NCBI GenBank assembly: GCA_025618425.1
Contig: CM046846.1
Span: 27,782,499-27,846,498, forward strand
DNA length: 64,000 bases
Source of the DNA: Heliocidaris tuberculata
Taxonomy: Eukaryota; Echinodermata; Echinoidea; Camarodonta; Echinometridae
Direction of reading: 5' to 3'
A program made the translations under genes and the position numbers. Below, in pieces: positions 1-10,510 of this stretch; position 1 is the first letter of the stretch, and every line of letters starts with the position of its first letter. The notes below the pieces were generated by a model. It did not search any database. It was not told the DNA's origin and saw nothing but the letters and a program-made list of their open reading frames with translations.

Positions 1-442
1 GATTTAAAGAGTATAAGTATAAAGCTGGAAAATATAAATTTTCATATTTTCCTAATCTTCCAAAACCCAAAAGCTCAAATTTATGATTAACACACTCAGG
101 AATAAGGTAAGGCATATGATGAAGTAAATGATGGTAGGTCAGTCTCATAAGTTTTGGTAAGCCTCATATTCTGAAAGAAAGTAGAAACACATTTTACTCA
201 TACAAAAATGAAATGATTGGTTTCAAGCATCCACATGTAAGTGTGTGAAAATTCTTAAATCTCTCATCTTAAGTATCCAGGCGTCTGTTAAAAAAAAATA
301 AAAAAATTACAAATGGCAAGTAATCAAAGAAATCAAGATTTTTATTTTAAATATTTACATCCACTGAATACTATGTCATCAAAATGGACATGCAAAATGG
401 CAGCTACCAAACATCAAGAATATTTCATTCCACCGGAAAATG
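1..442. other. 3' flank of the MFSD6-like gene
   Basis: AT-rich sequence downstream of the MFSD6-like stop codon. On the minus strand an AATAAA lies near 338-343, about 100 bases after the stop, and is a plausible poly(A) signal. No other gene is seen. Confidence 0.4.
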
Positions 443-3400
443 TCAAATTTCTTCATATTGTACCCGACGCTCTCTGATTTCATCTCGTCTGTCAAGATAA
501 GTACTCGCTGGCCAGTAGAAGATCACAGTTGCCATACATAAGATGGCTGATCCTCGGAATAAGTTCCTAGCTCCATACAAGTGGTAAATGACTCCGCCCA
601 GCAAGGTCCCCACACCTTCACCTAGATGTAGGGTAAAGGAAAAATTTGGGTTAGGGGAGAATGGAAGACTATGTTAAGGAGTAATTATCCTCAGTGGTCA
701 AATGTCTGACTAAATGTCTTCCCGAGTTTATAAGCTACTTTCAGAATCATTCTGTGAACAATGTTTCTGAACATTCCGGCTACACAAACCTATACAACGT
801 TCCTCGTCATGAAATAGACCCCCAAATAGCAATTTTGGGGAAGTTCCATTATTCCTTCTAGTGCAACTGTATATCTTTTTAACAAGCAAGATCAACACTT
901 ACTAAATCAGAGGTGCATTACCTTATAGAGAAACAAGATGAATGCGACTGCGTCTCCTATATGCCTCTGCCTAAATTCAGTTGATGGCTCAAACTGTTCT
1001 TGAAATCTTGTGATAACCAGAATAAAAAGCCTCTAATTACATGTTAATTGACCTCTTTGACATTTGACCTTACACCTTATAACCCAAAAGTCTGATCACT
1101 TTATCTCCTCCTAGTCATGAATACAAAATAGTTGAGATATGGTGATAACAAAGGTAAAAAAACATTAATTTCACATACACCTGTATGACCTCTATGACCT
1201 GTCACCTTTGACCTACGTGAACAAAAATCTAATCAGTTTGTCTCATTATGGTGATGCATACTAGTTCCAAGTTTGAAGTTAATGGATCAAATGGTTCTTG
1301 AGATATCAAGACTAAAACCTGCAATTTCAGAATTGACCTCTATGACCTTTGACCTTTGATCTACTTATCCCAAAATCTAACCAGATTGTCTTTCAATGCT
1401 GATACATACTAGTACCAAGTTTGAAATTCATACCTCAAATGGTTCTTGAGATATCGCGTTAACAAGGCTAACACCTGAAATTTCAGAAATTGACCTGTAA
1501 CCTTTGACCTTTGACCTACATACCCCAAAATCTAATCAGATCGCCTTCCTATGGTGATACATACTAGCACTACCTTTGAAGTTCGTACCTCAAATGGTTC
1601 TTGAGTTATCACTAGAATGAGCCTAACACCTGAAATTACAGAAAAATTGGCCTCTGTGATCTTGACCTTTGAACTATGTACCCCAAAATCTAATCAGATT
1701 GTCTTCCTATGGTGATACATACTAACACCAAGTTTGAAGTTCATAACTCAGGTGGTTCTTGAGTTATCGCTTGAACAAGAAAGCGGGACGGATGGACGTA
1801 CGGATGGACAGACAATCCGAAAACATAATGCCTCCGGCACCACCTTCGGTGGGCGGAGGCATAAAAATTATCCTCTCATCCTTTTCCTCTTCCTTTTCCT
1901 TTCCGATATCCTTTTTTTTTTGCCATCTGATGGGGGGGGGGGGGGGAGGGGGTGGTCCACAAAAGGTGATGTACCCTCTAGCCACACCAACGGATACAAC
2001 TTAGCTGCTGTATACTCACCTAGACCACACTTGATTCCAAATGTGACAGACTGCATTGTAGCGAGCATGTTATCAGGAGTAATGAGGTTGATATAGGAGG
2101 TGCAAGCTGGCCAGAGAGCTCCATAGGTGACACCATGAAGCAGCTCTATCGGTAGAACAAGCCAAGGATTTTGTAGCAGAGAATACCCCACAAATCTAAG
2201 GGTGTAGCAGAAAAGAGTCAGGATGAAGACTCCACGGTGTCCGAGCCTCTTGATAAGCTTGGTTGCAAAGAACATGAAAGGCACTTCAGCTACACATGTC
2301 AGGGTCAGTGTAAGTCCCATCAAGGTGTGGCCTCCGGAGAGTTCAGCAAGGAACAAGAAGACGTAGGTACTGATGACACCAACAGATACACCTGTGATGA
2401 ACATGGTGTAAAGGAAGACAAGCACTTTAGGTCTTCGGATGAGGCTACTGAGGTTACTTGCAAGTGACTCTGGAGGTCGATGTGGAAGAAAGCTGATGCA
2501 TAATGTAGGTACAACTGACAATAGTACAACTGCAACAAAAGAAACAAAGGCTGGAAGGTACATGTTGAAAGAGTCAGGGTAGGCTGAGGAGTAGGTATCG
2601 ACAGCAAGTCCCGACAGAGGGGCAAAGACACCCCAGGCAATAGCACCCCATAGTCTCTGATGTCCATATTCTACACTGTGCCCTCTGTCATTAGACTCTT
2701 TCACAAGTGCCATTGTTGCTGCATCAAGTAATGGGACTGCAGGGTTGGACACAAATTGTCCACTAAGAACGATTATTAACATTAGAACGAATGCAAGTGT
2801 TGTGTCTTTCTTTGCCGAGGCTTCCAATCCCATATCAGTCATCTGTTGAGAATGAATCTCTCTTCTTTGAGATAATAAAAAATCTGATGTTGGACTAAGA
2901 TTTCTGACTTTCGATGACACATTTGCAGAATGACACATTTCATGGATTTTTTCCAACACATTGTAGTCAAATTTTTTCATCAACACATTAAATGTTTCAA
3001 TTTTTAACCTACAGCTGCATAGGCAACATGTTTCCATGGATTTATACTTGTTGATCTCAAAGCTCTGATGAGTTGTTGCTGCATCTGATTTTGAATCACT
3101 GTCTATCCTCAAAAAATCACATGGTAATTTATCTTGCACATCACTTGTAAAGCAGTCATGACAGAAGTTAAAAATTGTCTGGTTATCTGGTTGTCTGGTG
3201 CAGTTTATCTCTTGCTGGTCGAATGATATCCTGCCAAGCATTCTAAAGTCTTCCCCTTGAGGAACATGAGAGACATTTGTCCCATTCATGACTCGGTTTG
3301 TATCAATCAATGACACAAATACACCACTTCCATAAACGAGTCCCGTCCCTATGATACTGCCCACCATGATGAATCTATGCATGCCGAACTTGTCTGCCAC

Positions 3401-4338
3401 GCTACCACATATCGGAGATGAAAACATCCCAATGAAGGGTTCAATACCCCTTGCTACACCGACTTGTACAGGATTCAAACCTACATAGGACATGTACACG
3501 GGCAGGAAGGGTAGAAGACTCACCATTCCTGCAAAAGGAAAAAAAGAATGAAAAGAATCAGTAATTTTTTTAAAAACACTGTGCCAGAGGCTAACATAAA
3601 AAAATGTATTTCCAGATGTAAAGTGTATTAAGCTAACAATAGAGGAATGACAACCTTTTTACCCTTCACATTGCACATGCAGTGGACATTGTAATGCAAT
3701 GCTCACTTATTTGTTGTTTTTCAATAATACCAATGGGGCGATTTGATGAGTAATGATGATCGAATTCCCTCTGGTGCAATAATCTTTTATAAATATTACT
3801 GATCATAATGCTCCTAGTATACAATATGTCTTACTTTCCATGCCCTTTTGTTGTTTTTTCCTTCATAAACTTATACAAAACAAATTTTACAGACATAAAG
3901 ATTTCTAAAAGTCATATCAAATATCAAAAGTGAGAGAATTACAGACAAAGTGGGTAAGACACCAAAAATAAAAAAATACATTGAAATATATATATAATTT
4001 CATTTATAACCATGTAATTACTATCAACCTGACCATATTAGGAAGTAAAACACATATTTTTAAAGACATTTCTCTTCTTAATGGTCATATCAAATTTGAA
4101 AAGTGAAGATAATGACAGAAAGATTGAGAAAGACATCAAAATATCGAAGTAGTTTTGAAATATATAATTTGCTTATAACTAGGGTCTGTAAATACCCTTA
4201 TCTATAGATAAGCTTGTACATGTATGTATAAGTGTGAACTGTCTGAGTAAATACCTGACCATAGAAGAAAATACACTGCCTTGATGGGTATGAATTCATG
4301 ATTTATTCTCAAGCTCTCTTTGCAGTTGAGTCCTTTTA
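443..4338 (-). CDS. MFSD6: MFSD6-like major facilitator superfamily transporter, 5' end missing
   Basis: Three minus-strand coding exons join in phase: 4338-4255, 3528-2020 and 621-443 (stop TGA at 445-443). They give 589 visible residues; vertebrate MFSD6 is roughly 790. The protein should be a polytopic membrane protein of the MFS, LacY/MFSD6 branch; its substrate is not established. The first exon ends in the first transmembrane helix (KAVYFLLWSG), continued by MVSLLPFLPVYM in the next. A long lumenal or extracellular loop of about 150 residues follows. It holds several Cys (FCHDCF, CCLCSC) and N-glycosylation sites (NGT, NVS, NCT, NQT), and precedes a hydrophobic 10-helix-like remainder with the family-like YGHQRLWGAIAWG and WPACTSYI. 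Exon 4338 begins at the second base of a codon, so at least one more 5' coding exon exists, perhaps beyond the retrotransposon at 4832-10021. MFSD6L is the alternative name. Sure of the family, less of the orthologue. Confidence 0.87.
1040..1760. repeat. Decayed tandem array, five ~150-bp units, in an MFSD6-like intron
   Basis: The phrase CAAAATCTAATCAGATTGTC and variants recurs at about 1092, 1229, 1377, 1532 and 1690, spaced 137, 148, 155 and 158 bases. Each is followed by ATGGTGATACATACTAG, then AAGTTTGAAGTT, then GGTTCTTGAG(T/A)TATC. The linkers are rich in TGACCT: two perfect direct repeats with 1-bp spacing (TGACCTTTGACCT at 1343-1355 and 1505-1517) and two with 3-bp spacing (1186-1200 and 1334-1348). 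The array ends in a GGACGGATGGAC-type stretch and the hairpin at 1829-1861, so it is probably part of a dispersed element. It lies in the 622-2019 intron; the rest of that intron has no visible gene. Confidence 0.8.
1829..1861. repeat. GC-rich hairpin ending the tandem array
   Basis: TGCCTCCG...CGGAGGCA forms an 8-bp outer stem with an inner CACC/GGTG pairing and a short loop. It sits just after the degenerate GGACGGA(C/T) repeats, as a terminal hairpin of the repeat unit would. A 15-base G run follows at 1932-1946. Confidence 0.7.
3529..4254. other. MFSD6-like intron, no recognisable content
   Basis: AT-rich intron between the two upstream coding exons. Two loosely similar segments (3890-3960 and 4060-4140, both with AGACAT, TCATATCAAAT and AAAGTGA) suggest an old duplication of about 170 bases. 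No gene or clear mobile element is visible. Confidence 0.5.
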
Positions 4339-4831
4339 CTGTGAAAAAAATGAGTAAAAAGTTTGACAAGTTAAAAATGAATGTGAATTTGATCTAATGT
4401 GTCAGTAAATGAAGTACAGATTTCCTACACCAGGTCAGGTTCACTCATGGGACCATCACTATATGAGGCTGTGTCAATTTTGGCCTGTCACAACCTCTAA
4501 GTTGAAGAGGTAAAAACACCAATATAATTGGCAAAATTTTGAGAAAATACTTCCTTCTACATTTTAGAATGATAGAATATCTAATTTCATGCCAGATCCT
4601 TCAATAGGATCTTTATCATTTTGATCAAGTGAAATTTTCAGGCTGTTTTTGGTCAGTGATCTTGCTCCTCTCCTGCACACACATGGGCAAGATATCACAC
4701 AATTACCTATGGGAGGTGATTTCTCATGGTATGAAGGTGCAGAGTGCGAGGTAATCTCCAATAACCTCGCATAAGTGTGAGTGGGTCAGGTTATTCATAA
4801 ATAAAGTGTGAGTGGGCCAGACTAGTACTAG
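4339..4831. other. Sequence between the MFSD6-like exon and the LTR element
   Basis: No convincing further MFSD6-like exon was found here. The segment 4743-4823 contains ATAACCTCGCATAAGTGTGA and, after a short insert, AGTGTGAGTGGGCCAG. Nearly the same words occur at 43915-43955, so this is a dispersed repeat into which the retrotransposon landed. The last five bases (ACTAG, 4827-4831) are the left target duplication of the LTR element. Confidence 0.6.
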
Positions 4832-5069
4832 TGTAGTGATAGCTAGTTAACAGAGTCTGCAAATACAGACTAGCATGTATAACTAAATATAGAATAACCT
4901 GTAACCCATGACTCATGACAGGTCAGTTATGAAACAATGAGTACTTGTATGATACCTGCACATGGAGACTTGTCTACAAAGATGTCTGCCTGCACAGTAC
5001 CTTAATAAATCTATGCCATCTTTTAAGTTCAATCAAGCTCTCTAACTGGTCTTCTATAAGAATATAATA
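4832..5069 (+). repeat. 5' LTR
   Basis: A 238-bp repeat beginning TGTAGTGATAG and ending AATATAATA, identical by eye to 9784-10021. The ends are TG...TA rather than the usual TG...CA. It contains an A/T-rich TAAATATAG (possible TATA element, near 4885) and an AATAAA poly(A) signal at 5004-5009. Confidence 0.95.
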
Positions 5070-5087
5070 TGGTGTCAGGATACAGCA
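5070..5087 (+). promoter_or_regulatory. Putative primer-binding site
   Basis: TGGTGTCAGGATACAGC starts directly at the end of the 5' LTR; the TGG would pair with the CCA end of a tRNA. The tRNA species was not identified. Confidence 0.6.
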
Positions 5088-5462
5088 GCAAGTGTTTTGC
5101 TGAGCAACCCAGCTATATGGAGGATTCATTGAAATCAGGCCAGTTCAATCCAATTCTTTTTTGTGATGTGAGAGATGATGAGAGGGCTTAGAGTCTAAGT
5201 GTGTATCCAGTGAATGTAGTTATGTCCATAATAGTTAGCTCTGTCGTTGTATGGATTGGAGTGCATAGCTCTTCTGTGCCGGGCCATTTCCAGTATAACG
5301 GGCAGTAAGCGTGACATATATGGGACATGAACATACAGAAAACTCAGTGAAAGTTTAATAATTGAGCTAAAGTAATTGTTGCAAAGATACAAAAAGAAAT
5401 TTAAGCTAATTACTCTGTTCATGTGAGTCAGTACACTAGGCTAAGAAACAAAAAGAAACAAA

Positions 5463-8400
5463 ATGGCAAATCTCAGTCAACCTCCTCCACTCGACTTAAA
5501 GGGAAATATTTCCGAGAACTGGAAAAGGTTCAAACAGAAATTCACACTGTACAATGTTGCCTCAGGAATGTCTGAAAAAGACGAAAAGTCACAAACATCA
5601 ATGCTTCTACACGTGATAGGTGATGCTGCCTTGGAATTATATAATACGTTTGTATTTGCTGAGGGTGAGAGCATGAAGCTTGAGAAAGTGTTGGACAAAT
5701 ATGAGGAATATTGCATGCCGAAACGTAATTTGACGTATGAGAGACACAGATTTTTCACAAGATCTCAGTTAGTGAATGAGAGTGTTGATCAGTACGCAAC
5801 AGAATTGCGGAGTCGTGCTCAGTCGTGTGAGTTTTCCATGTTGAAAGAGAGTCTTATCCGGGACAGAATTATCTGTGGTATTTTAGACGATGGTCTAAGA
5901 GAACGTTTGTTGGGGCAAGATGATCTCACATTGGATAAAACGTTGCAAGTATGTCGTGCGGCTGAACAAACTCGAACGCAGGCACAAGCGTTGAGTTCCG
6001 CAGGGGAAAACGCCTCAATTCCGGTAGATTCTTTCAGCAAGACTAAGAAGAAATCTCCTGGTTCAAAGTCTAAACAGTTGAAACCTCAAGGTCGTACTAA
6101 CAGTGAAGCATGTAGTAGGTGCGGAAACCGACATAGCAAAGACAAATGTCCCGCACAAGGTAAAACATGCAAGAAGTGCGGTAAGCAAAACCATTTTGCT
6201 AAATGTTGTAGAACCCCAGTAGCCAAGGTCAATGAACTGCAGCATTTGGAGGTAGATTCAGAAGGTTTCACGATTTGTTCTGTTGAATCAAAAGAATCCA
6301 TGGAAGAATGGAAAGTCAATCTACTAGTCAATGACCAGCCAGTTGAATTCAAGATTGATACTGGTGCCCAGGCAAATCTTCTTCCTGAGACAGTCTTTCA
6401 CACATTGAAACCAAAACCAAAGCTGCAAAAAGCCAAAGTGATGTTGACGGGCTACTATGAAACAGCTATCCCAGTCAAAGGTCGTTGTTTTGTACAAGTT
6501 GAGTACAAAGGAATCAAACACAAGGTACCGTGTCTAGTCATTCCTGGAAATCGTCAGCCTTTGTTAGGATTACGGACAAGTGAAGAATTGTGTCTGGTGA
6601 AACGAGTGTATCATGTTGAAAAACAAACTGAACAGGGAACAGGCAAAAGTGTAGTGCAAGACTATCAAGATGTGTTTGTAGGTCTAGGTTGTCTTCCTGG
6701 TAAACACCACATCACATTGAAAGAGAATGCACAACCTGTTCAACATGCATGTCGCAAAGTTCCATTTCCACTTCAAAGTAAACTCAAAGCCGAGTTAGAT
6801 AAGATGGAACGAATGGATGTAATCACACCAGTTGATGAGCCAACTGATTGGGTTTCTTCTCTCGTTGTGGTGATGAAAAAGAATGGTCAGCTCAGAATCT
6901 GTCTAGATCCAAGAGACCTGAACCGAGCAGTCAAAAGAGAACACTATCAATTGCCATCTAGAGCTGAAATAACTGCACACTTTGCAGGAGCCAAGTACTT
7001 CAGCAAGTTAGATGCATCTAGTGGTTTTTGGCAGATCCAACTAGATGATGAAAGCTCCAAACTTTGTACGTTTATCACTCCATACGGAAGGTACAAGTTC
7101 TTGAGACTACCTTTTGGTATTTGTAGTGCTCCGGAAGTCTATCACAAGATAGTGCACCAAATGTTTGCACATATTCCGGGAGTCAACACAATGATGGATG
7201 ATGTGATCGTATGGGGAACTACCCAACAGGAGCATGATGACAGATTGAGAGAAGTTCTCAGCATTGCAAGAAAAATGAATCTCAAGTTGAACAAAGACAA
7301 ATGCGAGTTCAGTGTCAAGAAACTCACATTCATTGGTGACTTGATCAGTGATCAAGGAGTTCAACCTGATCCAAAGAAGGTGTCTGCTATCTTGAACATG
7401 GAGAGACCGAAATGTCGGCAAGATGTCCAAAGGTTCTTGGGTATGATCAATTACCAAGGGAAGTTTATCCCAGATCTGTCCAACAAGTCAGCACCTCTGA
7501 GAAGTCTACTAGACAAAAAGAATGTGTGGACATGGGATCATGCACAAGAAGATGCATGGAATCAGTTGAAACAAGCTCTGATACAAGAGCCAGTCCTACA
7601 TTTCTATGACTGTAAGAAACCAACCAAGCTGTCAGCAGACGCATCAAAGAATGGTCTTGGTGCAGTGCTACTACAGCAACATGATCAAAATTGGGTTCCG
7701 ATCGCATATGCATCTAGATCAATGACTGATGCAGAGACTAGATATGCACAGATCGAAAAGGAACTACTGGCAATCACATATGCATGTGAAAGATTCCATC
7801 AATACATCTATGGACAACAAATAGAAGTGGAGACTGATCACAAGCCACTTATTCCACTGTTTGTCAAGTCACTGGGTGACTGTCCCCTACGCATTCAAAG
7901 GTTACTCATCAGGGTACAGAGATATGATCTCAAAGTCTCGTACACGCCTGGAAAGTACATGTATACTGCTGATACATTGTCCAGAGCAGTAGATCCAAAT
8001 GCCGAGTTGAATGCTGAAACAGAGGAAGATATCAGAGTCTATGTAGATGCTATTGTCAAGAGCATGCCAGTTACATCAAACAAACGAAATCAGATTGTCG
8101 AAGAGACAAAGAAAGATGATCAACTGCAAGAGCTGCTAGGCATCATCAGAGATGGGTGGCCAGAAACAAAGCAGCAATGTCCAGTTAGAGTCAGAGAATA
8201 CTGGAACATCAGAGGTGAACTCTCTGAAGCAGATGGCATCATCTTCAAAGGCAGCAAAATAATTGTTCCCACTACTATGAGACGGTTCATGCTAAACAAA
8301 ATCCATGAAGGACACTTAGGCATTGAGAAGTGTAAGAAACGTGCTAGAGAAGTCATCTATTGGCCCAGAATTAACACAGACATAGCTGAAATGGTCCAAA

Positions 8401-8861
8401 GTTGTACTTCATGCCTGATGTACAAACCAAAGCAGCAGGCTGAAAGTCTACATCCTCATGCTGTGCCGAACCGCCCGTGGGAGAAAGTTGCTGTTGATTT
8501 GTTCACACTGAACAATAGAGAGTATATGGTCATCGTCGACTACTATTCCCAGTTCATTGAAGTATGTACTATGACTTCAACTAGTAGCAAGGCCGTGATC
8601 AACCACATGAAAGCAGTATTTGCTCGTCATGGAACACCATGTGAACTGATGTCGGATAATGGTCCTCAATTTGCAAGCCAAGAGTTCCAGAGCTTTGCAA
8701 AAGAATGGGATTTTCACCACACGACGTCGAGTCCACATTATCCACAATCCAATGGCCTCGCAGAGAATGCTGTGAAGATTGTCAAAAATCTCATAAAGAA
8801 GTCACAGCACAGTGGACAGATATCCACAGGGCTCTACAAGTCTATCGAAGTTCACCACTAG
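5463..8861 (+). CDS. Gag-Pol polyprotein of the LTR element, truncated by a frameshift in integrase
   Basis: A continuous 1132-codon frame starting MANLSQPPP. Gag is residues ~1-215, then two zinc knuckles at ~217 and ~236 (C-x2-C-x3-H-x4-C and C-x2-C-x4-H-x3-C). The protease active site is DTGAQ at ~299. RT carries MMDD at ~577-580, where the usual YxDD tyrosine is Met. RNase H begins near D726 (SADAS) and has ETDHKPL later. The integrase HHCC zinc region starts near H948 (HEGHLG ... CTSC), with catalytic D1012, D1065 and E1101 (D-52-D-35-E). After E1101 and the downstream helix the frame runs into out-of-frame sequence and stops at 8861; the proper continuation lies in the -1 frame from about 8798. 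Gag and Pol share one frame, so no gag-pol shift is needed. RNA copying and integration are the known roles of the family. Confidence 0.93.
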   Translation: MANLSQPPPLDLKGNISENWKRFKQKFTLYNVASGMSEKDEKSQTSMLLHVIGDAALELYNTFVFAEGESMKLEKVLDKYEEYCMPKRNLTYERHRFFTRSQLVNESVDQYATELRSRAQSCEFSMLKESLIRDRIICGILDDGLRERLLGQDDLTLDKTLQVCRAAEQTRTQAQALSSAGENASIPVDSFSKTKKKSPGSKSKQLKPQGRTNSEACSRCGNRHSKDKCPAQGKTCKKCGKQNHFAKCCRTPVAKVNELQHLEVDSEGFTICSVESKESMEEWKVNLLVNDQPVEFKIDTGAQANLLPETVFHTLKPKPKLQKAKVMLTGYYETAIPVKGRCFVQVEYKGIKHKVPCLVIPGNRQPLLGLRTSEELCLVKRVYHVEKQTEQGTGKSVVQDYQDVFVGLGCLPGKHHITLKENAQPVQHACRKVPFPLQSKLKAELDKMERMDVITPVDEPTDWVSSLVVVMKKNGQLRICLDPRDLNRAVKREHYQLPSRAEITAHFAGAKYFSKLDASSGFWQIQLDDESSKLCTFITPYGRYKFLRLPFGICSAPEVYHKIVHQMFAHIPGVNTMMDDVIVWGTTQQEHDDRLREVLSIARKMNLKLNKDKCEFSVKKLTFIGDLISDQGVQPDPKKVSAILNMERPKCRQDVQRFLGMINYQGKFIPDLSNKSAPLRSLLDKKNVWTWDHAQEDAWNQLKQALIQEPVLHFYDCKKPTKLSADASKNGLGAVLLQQHDQNWVPIAYASRSMTDAETRYAQIEKELLAITYACERFHQYIYGQQIEVETDHKPLIPLFVKSLGDCPLRIQRLLIRVQRYDLKVSYTPGKYMYTADTLSRAVDPNAELNAETEEDIRVYVDAIVKSMPVTSNKRNQIVEETKKDDQLQELLGIIRDGWPETKQQCPVRVREYWNIRGELSEADGIIFKGSKIIVPTTMRRFMLNKIHEGHLGIEKCKKRAREVIYWPRINTDIAEMVQSCTSCLMYKPKQQAESLHPHAVPNRPWEKVAVDLFTLNNREYMVIVDYYSQFIEVCTMTSTSSKAVINHMKAVFARHGTPCELMSDNGPQFASQEFQSFAKEWDFHHTTSSPHYPQSNGLAENAVKIVKNLIKKSQHSGQISTGLYKSIEVHH

Positions 8862-9373
8862 CATGCGGAAGGTCTCCCGCAGAACTCCTGTACAATCGTC
8901 GACTTAGATCGAACCTCCCCATGCATGACAATTTACTCGACAACCAACGGATCGATACTCGATCAGTGAGGGGAAGAAAGGAGGAGCATAAGGTGAAGCA
9001 AAAAGAGCGATTTGACAAACATGCTCGAGACTTGTCAAAGCTGAAGCCTGGAGATCATGTCATACTCCAAGACATGAAAACCAACACCTGGTCGAAACGT
9101 GGTATCATCAAGTCTGTCCAAAATCGAAACAGATCATACCAGGTCGAGACAGAAACAGGCGAGATACGTCGCAGAAACAGACGTCACCTCAGGCCAGTTC
9201 CACGTCAACAAAAAGCCGAGTCTATTCCACTACCAACGCAGGATGACTTCGAGCTAGATGACAGCGCAGAAGCTACAAAGCAACCAGCATCAGATGAAAG
9301 CGCAACTACGTCATCAACCAGAACAACAAGAAGCGGACGAGTTGTTAAACCGCCAGATCGCTTGAACTTGTAA
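8798..9373 (+). pseudogene. Frame-shifted C-terminal integrase segment of the LTR element
   Basis: This segment continues integrase in the -1 frame: the helix after the catalytic Glu (RALQVYRSSPLACGRSPAEL), then a small SH3-like DNA-binding module (KPGDHVILQD ... SYQVETETGE) and a basic tail, stopping at 9373. A one-base loss or two-base gain at about 8795-8820 would separate it from the main frame. No slippery heptamer that would make this a programmed shift was found. A sequencing or assembly error cannot be excluded. Confidence 0.85.
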
Positions 9374-9770
9374 ATAACTGAAAGCGAACAACAGAGAAAG
9401 ACTTTCGCGTTTTGTAAATAGTTAATAGTTATAGAGTTAAACTTGGACTCTAAAACATAACTGCAGGATTGCATGTGCATGATATATATTTGCATGTTAT
9501 AGTTAATCAGTATAACCGGATTTAATCAATCACTTTGATTTCAAGAATCAAGAGATATCACTCAACCTCAACGCAGAATTCCAGTATCGCGAATTGCAAC
9601 CTGAAACATATGGACTGTCGCGTATAATAAGTATATATTTGAAAGCGACAGTACTCCAGCTTTAAGGGGCAGAATAATCCCCTAGTACAGTCGCGAGTGT
9701 ACAGGTAGTCCACCCTGTCACTCTGTAGAGTTTAAGAAGTTATATATATATGTATATGTAAACCTCTTTT

Positions 9771-9783
9771 AAAGAAAGGGAGG
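9771..9783 (+). promoter_or_regulatory. Polypurine tract of the LTR element
   Basis: AAAGAAAGGGAGG lies immediately upstream of the 3' LTR, in the position where plus-strand DNA synthesis is primed in LTR elements. Confidence 0.85.
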
Positions 9784-10021
9784 TGTAGTGATAGCTAGTT
9801 AACAGAGTCTGCAAATACAGACTAGCATGTATAACTAAATATAGAATAACCTGTAACCCATGACTCATGACAGGTCAGTTATGAAACAATGAGTACTTGT
9901 ATGATACCTGCACATGGAGACTTGTCTACAAAGATGTCTGCCTGCACAGTACCTTAATAAATCTATGCCATCTTTTAAGTTCAATCAAGCTCTCTAACTG
10001 GTCTTCTATAAGAATATAATA
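9784..10021 (+). repeat. 3' LTR
   Basis: A 238-bp repeat identical by eye to 4832-5069, followed by the right ACTAG target duplication at 10022-10026. Identity of the two LTRs implies little time since insertion. Confidence 0.95.
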
Positions 10022-10197
10022 ACTAGTGGTCAAAATTTTAATCTTTATAAGTTTATTACACATCAAATATGGAATAGGTTCTCAGGTTTGGGTAGCCATG
10101 GTTGGTAGTGCAGGTACAACTAACTGCCTCCTTCAGGCTTCAATTCTTCTTCTTCTTCTTCTTCCGGTCAAGTACAGTCCGCTGCTGCCCTGGTCGA

Positions 10198-10510
10198 AAA
10201 ACCAGTTGGAATACCAGTTGACACCAGTCAACTGGTCCCAGTTGATTCCAGTAAGCCAACTGGTTTCAATATGGATATTGGAATACTGGAATCAACTGGA
10301 ATCAACTGGTAATCACCAGTTGGAATTTCCAGTTGAATTACCAGTTGGAATTTCCAGTTGGAAGTACCAGTTGGAATTACCAGTTGGAATTACCAGTTCA
10401 AATTTCCAGTAGTAACCAGTTCAAATTACCAGTTAAAACCAATAGGCAAAGAGGTAAAGTTCCAATTGGCAGTACAAGTTGATACCAGTTGAAACCAGGT
10501 GAAACTTCCA
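10198..10510. repeat. Left array of CCAGTTG units
   Basis: More than 15 CCAGTTG or close variants, mostly in one orientation and often 13 bases apart. Each unit carries the CAACTG/CAGTTG core shared by E-box and MYB recognition motifs. Confidence 0.85.

Larger units (their letters stand above)
4832..10021 (+). mobile_element. Ty3-type (Metaviridae) LTR retrotransposon, recent insertion
   Basis: A 5190-bp element is bounded by two 238-bp direct LTRs and a 5-bp target duplication ACTAG (4827-4831 and 10022-10026). A primer-binding-like TGGTGTCAGG follows the left LTR, and a polypurine tract AAAGAAAGGGAGG abuts the right LTR. One long gag-pol frame holds, in order, gag, two zinc knuckles, protease, reverse transcriptase, RNase H and integrase; protease-RT-RH-IN is the Ty3 order. 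No envelope-like gene is seen. The LTRs look identical, so the insertion is young, yet integrase is broken by a frameshift near 8800, so this copy is probably not autonomous. It sits on the 5' side of the MFSD6-like gene in the opposite orientation to it. About 400 bases of apparently noncoding sequence lie between the last stop (9373) and the right LTR. Confidence 0.95.

Noticed and set aside
8790..8822. Programmed ribosomal frameshift within integrase
   Set aside because: No slippery heptamer in the right phase, and a shift inside integrase would be atypical; mutation or sequence error is simpler.
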